Source: FEN-727 sp036508635
GTDB taxonomy: Bacteria > Actinomycetota > Geothermincolia > Fen-727 > Anoxymicrobiaceae
Direction: 5' to 3'
Length of the DNA: 17,634 bases
NCBI GenBank assembly: GCA_036508635.1
Contig: DATCGY010000206.1
Coordinates: 1 to 17,634, forward strand
This document shows, piece by piece, positions 6,966-12,622 of the stretch. The stretch's first letter is position 1; every line of letters starts with the position of its first letter. Below the pieces are notes generated by a model. That model searched no databases. It had not been told where the DNA came from and saw only the letters and a program-made list of their open reading frames with translations. The position numbers and the translations under genes are program-made.

Positions 6966-7825
6966 GCTCGAAGGAGCGATTGATAGTGCGGGAGTTCTCG
7001 GGTAAGAACGTGGTCGTAACCGGTGCGGCAAGCGGCATCGGCCGCGAAACCGCGCTTGCCTTCGCCAGGCTTGGCGCGTCACTGGCTCTCGCCGACCTCG
7101 ACGCGGTCGGCCTGCAGCGCGTGAAGGAAGAGCTAAAGGCGCTTGGTTGCGATCCCTATATAGAGCAGGTCGATGTCTCCGACCCCGCGCAGGTGGAGCG
7201 GTTCTGCAACAACGTCTACGACACGAGCGGAAGGGTAGACGTGCTCGTGAATAATGCGGGCGTCGGGATAGGCGGCAAGTTTGAGCACATGACCCTGGAC
7301 GACTGGAACTGGATCGTCGGCGTAAACCTCTGGGGGGTCGTCCACGGTTGTCATTACTTCTACCCGAAGATGATCGCGCAAGACGGGGGCGGGCACATTG
7401 TGAACACTGCCTCGGGAGCCGGGCTCACGCCGCTTCCGACCATGACCGCCTACTGCTGCACCAAGAGTGCGGTGCTCGGTTTCAGCGAGACGCTCCGGGC
7501 CGAAGCAGCGCTTCACGGTATCGGCGTGTCGGCCATCTGCCCCGGCTTCATCCGGACCAATATCACAAAGACGTCACGATACTGTTCCGACCTCGACAGC
7601 TCGGCCGCACAGGAGTTCATGGCCAGGGTCGACAAGTTCTACGAACGCCGCAACTACCCGCCCTCGAAGGTCGCCGCGAACATCGTCAAGGCCGTGGAGA
7701 AGAACAAGGGAGTTGTACCCGTCTCACCCGAGGCCTACGTCGGCGACGTCATCTACCGCATGAGCCGCCGCCTCTGGGACGCGTTCCTCACCTTGAATGT
7801 CAAGATCGCAGACCGCTTCATGTAA
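6962..7825 (+). CDS. Short-chain dehydrogenase/reductase (SDR)
   Basis: A 287-residue classical SDR, an NAD(P)-dependent oxidoreductase with a Rossmann fold. The cofactor motif TGAASGIG is at residues 20-27, Asp45 follows strand 2 (LADLD), NNAG is at 97-100, and the catalytic set Asn122, Ser151, Tyr164 and Lys168 (YCCTK) is complete, followed by CPGFIRTNI. Asp at the end of strand 2 suggests NAD rather than NADP preference. The ATG at 6962 overlaps the previous stop and is the natural start; the longer frame running into the upstream gene is not needed. The C-terminal 60 residues (KVAANIVKAVEKNKGVVPVS onward) match SDRs acting on hydrophobic substrates in lipid-related clusters, but the substrate is not readable. 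Confidence 0.93.
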   Translation: MSSKERLIVREFSGKNVVVTGAASGIGRETALAFARLGASLALADLDAVGLQRVKEELKALGCDPYIEQVDVSDPAQVERFCNNVYDTSGRVDVLVNNAGVGIGGKFEHMTLDDWNWIVGVNLWGVVHGCHYFYPKMIAQDGGGHIVNTASGAGLTPLPTMTAYCCTKSAVLGFSETLRAEAALHGIGVSAICPGFIRTNITKTSRYCSDLDSSAAQEFMARVDKFYERRNYPPSKVAANIVKAVEKNKGVVPVSPEAYVGDVIYRMSRRLWDAFLTLNVKIADRFM

Positions 7826-7854
7826 CCGAAATCGTTTCATTCGCGCTTCTTAAT

Positions 7855-7931
7855 AGCCGGCTCTCTCCAGGCCTGGATCCTGGCGGCATCCCTCCTACTT
7901 CTTGAGACGAGTCTCTCCAGGCCCGGCTCCG
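7855..7931 (+). repeat. Intergenic palindromic repeat, two copies (B1, B2)
   Basis: B1 (7855-7873, AGCCGGCTCTCTCCAGGCC) has lost the CTTGAG end. B2 (7901-7931) reads CTTGAGACGAGTCTCTCC then AGGCCCGGCTCCG. Both match the copies at 4344, 8736 and 15373. They lie in direct orientation about 40 bases apart, just after the SDR gene. Confidence 0.65.
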
Positions 7932-8050
7932 CAACCTTAAGATTTTTTTATCAATAGAGGCTTTTTCTCTTTAAATAAGAATATTTGTATGATAGAAGGC
8001 TATTTAGCTTGAGGTACAGGCGGCCTGACGGCAAGCGAATTGACGACTCT

Positions 8051-8125
8051 CGGTTTGACTCGAGAAGAAACCAGAGTACCCGGCGGCATTTGATGCTCGC
8101 GGCGACACGGGGTCAGTTCGAGTCG
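8051..8125 (+). promoter_or_regulatory. Leader of the second 2TM zinc-ribbon gene, related to 6365-6444
   Basis: CGGTTTG (8051-8057) and TTGATGCTCGCG (8090-8101) match the first leader at identical spacing, and a GTTCG element follows within one base of the same offset. GACTCGA (8057-8063) can pair with TCGAGTC (8118-8124), taking the place of the GGTTTG/CAAACC closing stem of the first leader. A competing hairpin GGTTT / AAACC (8052-8056, 8068-8072) is also possible. Confidence 0.4.
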
Positions 8126-8166
8126 AGGCTAGTGGCGGGTTTCTTTCCTGGCTGGGGGGTTGGAAG

Positions 8167-8643
8167 ATGAATGCCTTGGTTCTGGCGAGTGTCAACTGGG
8201 GAATCGTCATCGTCTATGCCTTTCTAGCAATCGCTATCGGGATGTGCTGCGGTTATTTCGCGGGTAAGATCGCCAAGAGCGCTTCACTCAGTTTCACCAT
8301 CTTCTTCATGCTCGGCCTGTTATTGAACGTGATCGGCGTGGCGGCTGCTACCGTTGCGCGCGCGACTGCAAAAAGCAGTGCGAGAAAGCGTGCCAAAGCC
8401 GTGCCCGAAGTCCCATACAGCTCCGAGACACCGAGCTATTACCAGCCCGTATACCTCGAAGGTTACGTGCTCCCCGAGGCGGCGCTTTCACCTTCTCCGG
8501 TGCACCACGTGCGTACGAGCATCAGGGAGTATGACGACACGGTCGGCATGCCCAAGTGCCCGTCGTGTGACGCCGATAATCCCCGCAACAACGAGTTCTG
8601 CTGGAAGTGCGGCGAGTTCCTGAGGCTGGCAAGGACCAACTGA
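8167..8643 (+). CDS. Two-TM membrane protein with C-terminal zinc ribbon (paralogue 2)
   Basis: 158 residues with the same plan as the gene at 6495: TM segments at about 11-31 and 43-66, PSYYQPVYL at 89-97, and a zinc ribbon C131-P-S-C134 ... C145-W-K-C148. The two proteins share the pattern GKIA..A.L.FT.FF.LG between and within the TM segments, the identical nine-residue motif, and the NEFCWKCG / TEFCWKCG end. The linkers differ freely, so these parts are what selection keeps. This copy adds a run of Arg and Lys after TM2 (RKRAKA), consistent with a cytoplasmic C-terminus. It stands alone, with its own leader. Function unknown. Confidence 0.85.
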   Translation: MNALVLASVNWGIVIVYAFLAIAIGMCCGYFAGKIAKSASLSFTIFFMLGLLLNVIGVAAATVARATAKSSARKRAKAVPEVPYSSETPSYYQPVYLEGYVLPEAALSPSPVHHVRTSIREYDDTVGMPKCPSCDADNPRNNEFCWKCGEFLRLARTN

Positions 8644-8735
8644 CCTGCTTTTCCTCGGCTCCACGCAAAATGTTCCATTTCTCTCTTTCCTCTGCGAAGA
8701 TATGCAAGGAAAATCATGTCCCGGGTCTTGACCTT

Positions 8736-8790
8736 CTTGAGCCGGGTCTCTCAGGCCCGGCTCCGGGCGGCCTGAGAGACCGCCCTCAAG
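8736..8790. repeat. Intergenic palindromic repeat, copy C (complete hairpin)
   Basis: The left arm (8736-8757, CTTGAGCCGGGTCTCTCA then GGCC) and right arm (8769-8790) are complementary at 19 of 22 positions with an 11-base loop. This is the only copy here with both arms intact and so defines the element. A further fragment, GGTCTTCAGGCCTGG, follows at 8796-8810. It lies between the second paralogue and the acyl-CoA synthetase. Confidence 0.75.
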
Positions 8791-8842
8791 TGTTTGGTCT
8801 TCAGGCCTGGTGTAGATTGCAGAAAGGGGCGTTGACTACGAT

Positions 8843-10273
8843 ATGCATCCGCTCAACCAGTTGATGAACCCGACGTCTATAGCAATGTGGGGCGCCTCGA
8901 ACAACCCGATGAAGATGGGCACCATCCAGCTCGCGAACATCCTCGAGACTGGTTTCAGAGGAGACGTTTACCCCATCCACCCGACCGAGTCCGAGGTCAT
9001 GGGCGTACCGGCCTTCAAGAGCGTGCTCGACGTTGGCAAGCCTATCGACCTTGCCTTCATGACTCTTCCGACGGAGGTCGTGCCGCAGGTGCTAGAAGAG
9101 TGCGGCCGCGCAGGCATCAAGAGAGCAATCGTCATATCCGGCGGCTTCAAGGAAGCCCAGGGCGACAGGGGCAAGGAGCTCGAGCGGGAGATCAAAGAGA
9201 TAGCCGGCAGGTACGGCATCCGCTTCCTTGGCCCCAACTGCGTCGGCGTAGTCAACTCGCTCGTCTCGCTCAACTCCACCACCATCCCGATGCCGCCTTT
9301 CGACGGGCGCATCGGTCTCGCGTCCCAGTCGGGCGCGTACACCGCGATGATCAACCCCTACCTGCGCTCGATGGGCATCAAGATCTGCCAGACGATAAGC
9401 GTCGGAAACGAGGCGGACATCGACCTCACCGATTGCCTCGAATACTACGCTGAAGTGCCAGAGGTAAAGGCCATAGGCCTCTACATCGAGACGGTCAGGC
9501 GCCCGCGTGAGTTCATCCGCGCCGCGCGCGAGGCGATCAGGCGCAAGCCGGTCCTGGCGATGTATGTCGGGGGAACGGAGGCTGGCTCGAGGTCTTCGCT
9601 ATCCCACACCGGCGCCCTCACCGGTCCGGACGAGGTCTACGACGGGCTGTTCCGCCAGGCGGGAATCATCAGGGCGAACGACATGGACCAGATGCTCGAT
9701 ATGCTGTGGGCTCTCTCATGCCAGCCGGCTCCGGTTGGCCCCCGCATGGCGGTCATTACAAACTCGGGCGGCCCTGGAACGTCGCTCGCGTACCACGCTG
9801 AGAAGGTCGGGCTGCGCGTTCCGGCATTCAGCCCCGAGCTCGTCGCGCGGCTTGACGCCGTGACCGGGAAGCTCGCCTTCGTAGGTAACCCAATCGACCT
9901 CACTTTCGATACCAACATGGGGCTCTTCAAACAGCTCGTGGAGATCGTCTTTGATTCCGGAGAGGTGGACGGAGTGTTCCTGTACGGACTCATGGGTGGG
10001 CCCGATTTCATGGTCAACCTCCAGACGCGCTTCCCGGCGCTCGAACAGATACAGGCTGAATGGCTGGCACATTACGATTCGTTCCTGGAGCAGTTCGCCG
10101 CCGTGCCACGCGAGTACGGCAAGCCACTCATCGTGATGTCTTTCATCTCGCCCAGTAGCCCCTCCATCGCCCACATCATCGACGAAGGAGTGCCGATCTA
10201 CTCCTCAGCCAGCCGCGCGGCCCGTGTCATGCGCACCATGCTCGACTATAACAGTATCCGCGAGAATGGCTGA
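8843..10273 (+). CDS. Acyl-CoA synthetase (ADP-forming) alpha-subunit-like protein
   Basis: 476 residues. These enzymes interconvert acyl-CoA, ADP and phosphate with free acid, CoA and ATP through a phosphohistidine. The CoA-binding domain opens with IAMWGASNNPMKMG. Next come the succinyl-CoA-ligase-type motifs RFLGPNCVGVVNS, SQSGA (161-165) and GNEADID (188-194), and the phosphorylated His255 in SHTGALTG. The alpha-type C-terminal domain follows, with TNSGGPGTSLAYHAEK. The ATP-grasp beta domain needed for the full reaction is absent from this protein and from the window. It must be encoded elsewhere, or the protein does something else with CoA. The ribosome site (AAAGGGG) is unusually far, about 13 bases, from the ATG. 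Neighbouring SDR and acyltransferase genes fit fatty-acyl metabolism. Confidence 0.88.
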   Translation: MHPLNQLMNPTSIAMWGASNNPMKMGTIQLANILETGFRGDVYPIHPTESEVMGVPAFKSVLDVGKPIDLAFMTLPTEVVPQVLEECGRAGIKRAIVISGGFKEAQGDRGKELEREIKEIAGRYGIRFLGPNCVGVVNSLVSLNSTTIPMPPFDGRIGLASQSGAYTAMINPYLRSMGIKICQTISVGNEADIDLTDCLEYYAEVPEVKAIGLYIETVRRPREFIRAAREAIRRKPVLAMYVGGTEAGSRSSLSHTGALTGPDEVYDGLFRQAGIIRANDMDQMLDMLWALSCQPAPVGPRMAVITNSGGPGTSLAYHAEKVGLRVPAFSPELVARLDAVTGKLAFVGNPIDLTFDTNMGLFKQLVEIVFDSGEVDGVFLYGLMGGPDFMVNLQTRFPALEQIQAEWLAHYDSFLEQFAAVPREYGKPLIVMSFISPSSPSIAHIIDEGVPIYSSASRAARVMRTMLDYNSIRENG

Positions 10274-10303
10274 GCCGGGCCTGACCCCGCTCAAGCTCAA
10301 GAA
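10271..10303 (-). repeat. Intergenic palindromic repeat, copy D (reverse orientation)
   Basis: Read on the minus strand it begins TTCTTGAGCTTGAGCGGGG and continues TCAGGCCCGGCTCA, matching the left arm and loop of copy C with a change in the middle. It starts at the very stop codon of the acyl-CoA synthetase gene. Confidence 0.55.
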
Positions 10304-10398
10304 CGCTTGCCCCTCGATGGGGAGGAAGAGGCTGAGACTGTGCTTTCCGGCGTAATTCTAGTATCATGGCATTTCCACCGATACGGGAGCGATCTCAG

Positions 10399-10482
10399 AT
10401 GGAAGTGCTGGTCACCTACGAGTCTCTCACCGGCAATACAAGGTTCGCGGTAGAAATGGACGAATACGAAAGCGTGGCATAG
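10399..10482 (+). pseudogene. Flavodoxin N-terminal stub
   Basis: ATG at 10399 encodes 27 residues beginning MEVLVTYESLTGNTRFAVE and then ends at TAG 10480-10482. The first 19 residues are a textbook flavodoxin N-terminus: strand 1 followed by the FMN-phosphate loop S-L-T-G-N-T. A real flavodoxin needs about 140 residues or more, and nothing downstream continues the fold in any frame. The break comes after Glu19; MDEYESVA is not flavodoxin-like. The stop lies two bases before the acyltransferase ATG. This looks like the remains of a deletion that joined a flavodoxin gene to the acyltransferase gene. It may still be translated as a leader peptide. Confidence 0.7.
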
Positions 10483-10484
10483 AT

Positions 10485-11339
10485 ATGTGGTTGCGTTTCA
10501 TAGTCATCAAGCCCATAGGCCTGGCGATGGCCAGGGGCAAGAAATATGACCTCAAGTACACCGGCGAAGAGCACGCTCCGTACCGGGGTCCGTTCATCGT
10601 GGTGTCAAACCACCAGACCGGCGTCGATGTCTTCGCCGAGGGCCTCGCCTTCCGCAAGGTGATCAGCCGCAGCAGGATGCTCCCCTGGGCCAAGACCGAG
10701 ATCAACCGCGGGCAGGAAGGTTTTCTGGGTAGGGTCCTCTGGTACTGGCTGGGGACCATCCCCATCGACCGTGGGGCCACCAACGAAGCGCCCAAGGCGA
10801 TCCGCAAGAGCATGGATTACCTGCGCAAGGGAAAGATAATCTTCGTACATCCCGAGGGCACGAGGTTCCCTTACGGGCAGTTGGGCCCGTTCACTTACGG
10901 GCTGGCCAACCTCGCCCGAGCCGTTCCTGTGCCCGTCCTGCCGGTAGGCATCTGGCGGCGCCTGGACGGTGATGGCGGCATCCAGGTCAATATCGGCATA
11001 CCTTTCTTCATGCCCGACTTCGAGCCCATGCCCGAGGGGCAGGAGGCACAACCGGTGAGTGTCTTCCGCCAGCGGGTCGAGGGTCTCAAGAAATGGAGCG
11101 AGCAGATCGACCGCGACAAGAACGGCATGAAGCTGATGGCCGGCATGATAGACCTCGTGCTTGACGCGGTGACCAGGATGGAGCAGAAGATAACGCACGA
11201 GAAACTGTTCAGGGTGGCCGACCCCGACGACAACGAGTACCTCCGCGACAAGGTGTTCGAGCTCCTGCCCGAAGGCTGGAAGAAAGTCGACGAGGCCGAC
11301 TGGGGCGGAGAACGTCCCCCCTCCAGGGAACGGCGCTAG
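10485..11339 (+). CDS. PlsC-family 1-acylglycerol-3-phosphate acyltransferase-like protein
   Basis: 284 residues. The family transfers an acyl group from acyl-CoA or acyl-ACP to a lysophosphatidate-type acceptor at the membrane. The catalytic block NHQTGVD (His43, Asp48) has the HX4D spacing, the acceptor-binding block is VHPEGTRFPYG (EGTR at 124-127), and the later block is VLPVGIWRR. The N-terminus (MWLRFIVIKPIGLAMARG) is hydrophobic and basic, suitable for membrane association. The C-terminal 80 residues (from about 200) are charged and helical and exceed the core family fold. The ATG has only a weak GAAAG ribosome site and follows the flavodoxin stub by two bases, so expression may depend on reading through the stub. 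Confidence 0.9.
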   Translation: MWLRFIVIKPIGLAMARGKKYDLKYTGEEHAPYRGPFIVVSNHQTGVDVFAEGLAFRKVISRSRMLPWAKTEINRGQEGFLGRVLWYWLGTIPIDRGATNEAPKAIRKSMDYLRKGKIIFVHPEGTRFPYGQLGPFTYGLANLARAVPVPVLPVGIWRRLDGDGGIQVNIGIPFFMPDFEPMPEGQEAQPVSVFRQRVEGLKKWSEQIDRDKNGMKLMAGMIDLVLDAVTRMEQKITHEKLFRVADPDDNEYLRDKVFELLPEGWKKVDEADWGGERPPSRERR

Positions 11340-11450
11340 GCGAGTAACGCCAACTCCTGTAGTTCGAGACGGCTCGAGCCTGTAGCACTCATGGGGCAAC
11401 TCCCCGAAGACGCCCGCCATCAAGCGCCAGGATTCCATGTCGTAGCCTCG

Positions 11451-11459
11451 TGTTATGAT
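11451..11459 (+). promoter_or_regulatory. Extended -10 promoter candidate for the nuclease-ATPase operon
   Basis: TGTTATGAT has the TGnTATGAT form of an extended -10 element, 38 bases before the ATG at 11498. No good -35 box is seen at the right distance, as is common with extended -10 promoters. The 157-base gap back to the acyltransferase makes an independent promoter here reasonable. Confidence 0.4.
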
Positions 11460-11497
11460 CCTCAAACAGCTCGCGGGGAACCGTTCAAGGGGGCTTG

Positions 11498-12622
11498 ATG
11501 AGATTCGTGCATTCAGCGGACTGGCAGATCGGCATGAAGGCCGCCCACGTCGGCGAGGTGGGATCCACCCTGAGAGAAGAGCGATTCGAGGCCGCCAGGC
11601 GCGTGATCAAAGCCGCCGATGATTTTAGCGCTGATCTAATACTGCTTGCGGGCGACACTTTTGAGGACAACGGCGTCGACCGGCTCAACGTCCAGAGGGT
11701 CGCCGACATCCTGGCATCGTTCGCCGGCGCGGTCTACCTTATACCTGGTAACCACGACCCACTGGTCCCGGGCTCGGTCTGGGAGCATCCCTCATGGTCG
11801 TCGCATTCAAACCTGCACGTCCTCACCGAGCCGGCCCCGGTCGAGATAGAGGGCGGGTTCCTCTACCCGTGCCCGGTCTTCGAAAAGCACTCGAGCAAAG
11901 ACCCGACGTCTTGGATAGACGCCGGCGGCGCACAGGGCATAAAGATCGGCATCGCGCACGGCACAGTAGAAGGGGTCGACCCCGACGATCGTTATTACCC
12001 TATCCCGCTCGACGCGCCGGCTCGCTCAGGCCTCGACTACCTGGCCCTGGGCCACTGGCACTCCTGCACCATCTTCGAGACGGGCGGCGCGGCGCGCATG
12101 GCTTACTCCGGCACGCACGAGACCACGAGCTTCGGCGAGCGTGACAGCGGCCACGTGCTCCTCGTCGAGATCGCCGCCCCCGGAGAAGATCCCGAGGTAA
12201 GCCGCGAGAAGACGGGCTCGCTCGATTGGCTGCTCTTGAGAGAGCAGGTCCGCGAAAACGGAGATATCACACGCTTACGCGAGAAGATCGAGTCGATAGG
12301 CGACCCGGAGAAAACGCTGCTCAACTTGAGCGTTTCGGGGATCATCCACATGGACGAAGCCCCAGAGTTGCCGAGGCTTCAAGAGATAGTGGAGGCCAGG
12401 TTCTTCTACGGCAGGATCGACAGCCTCGAGCTCCATCCATTGCCTGACGACGCCGGGCTCATCGAGTCGTTCCCTCCGGGCATAATGCGAGAAGCCGCGC
12501 GGCAGATACTGGAGCTTTCCGACCCGTCCCATGCCGGCGCTCGCCCCGAGGGGGCGACGCCCGAGGTCGCGTCCATGGCGATACTGGAGCTCTACGCGAT
12601 TGCCATGGAGGCCGGGCGATGA
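11498..12622 (+). CDS. Mre11/SbcD-like metallophosphoesterase (DNA repair nuclease)
   Basis: 374 residues. Calcineurin-like nucleases of this family cut DNA ends and hairpins together with a Rad50-type ATPase. Metal-binding motifs appear in order: SADWQIG (Asp8; Gln10 where SbcD has His), AGDTFED (52-56), PGNHDP (GNHD 84-87), AHGT (His154) and GHWH (185-188). The remaining 160 residues form the usual capping and ATPase-contact region, with no obvious motif. The ATG at 11498 is chosen over the TTG one codon earlier because AAGGGGG sits five bases upstream. The stop overlaps the start of the ATPase gene as ATGA, strong support for a complex. The DWQ variant is also known from related exonuclease-like proteins, so it does not by itself imply loss of activity. 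Confidence 0.92.
   Translation: MRFVHSADWQIGMKAAHVGEVGSTLREERFEAARRVIKAADDFSADLILLAGDTFEDNGVDRLNVQRVADILASFAGAVYLIPGNHDPLVPGSVWEHPSWSSHSNLHVLTEPAPVEIEGGFLYPCPVFEKHSSKDPTSWIDAGGAQGIKIGIAHGTVEGVDPDDRYYPIPLDAPARSGLDYLALGHWHSCTIFETGGAARMAYSGTHETTSFGERDSGHVLLVEIAAPGEDPEVSREKTGSLDWLLLREQVRENGDITRLREKIESIGDPEKTLLNLSVSGIIHMDEAPELPRLQEIVEARFFYGRIDSLELHPLPDDAGLIESFPPGIMREAARQILELSDPSHAGARPEGATPEVASMAILELYAIAMEAGR

Larger units (their letters stand above)
7826..8166. other. 341-bp intergenic region: repeats, AT-rich promoter zone and leader
   Basis: No gene is visible here. The first 105 bases hold two copies of the intergenic palindromic repeat (near 7855 and 7901). Then comes a markedly AT-rich stretch (7940-8000) with a TATGAT -10-like hexamer at 7988-7993 and no good -35. 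The remainder, 8051-8125, resembles the structured leader in front of the first paralogue. Confidence 0.6.

Noticed and set aside
8095..8130. tRNA T-arm-like GTTCGAGTC
   Set aside because: No acceptor stem, anticodon arm or D arm can be drawn at tRNA spacing around it.
10605..11465. Minus-strand 286-residue frame over the acyltransferase
   Set aside because: Shadow frame; the plus-strand frame has the acyltransferase catalytic blocks in the right order.
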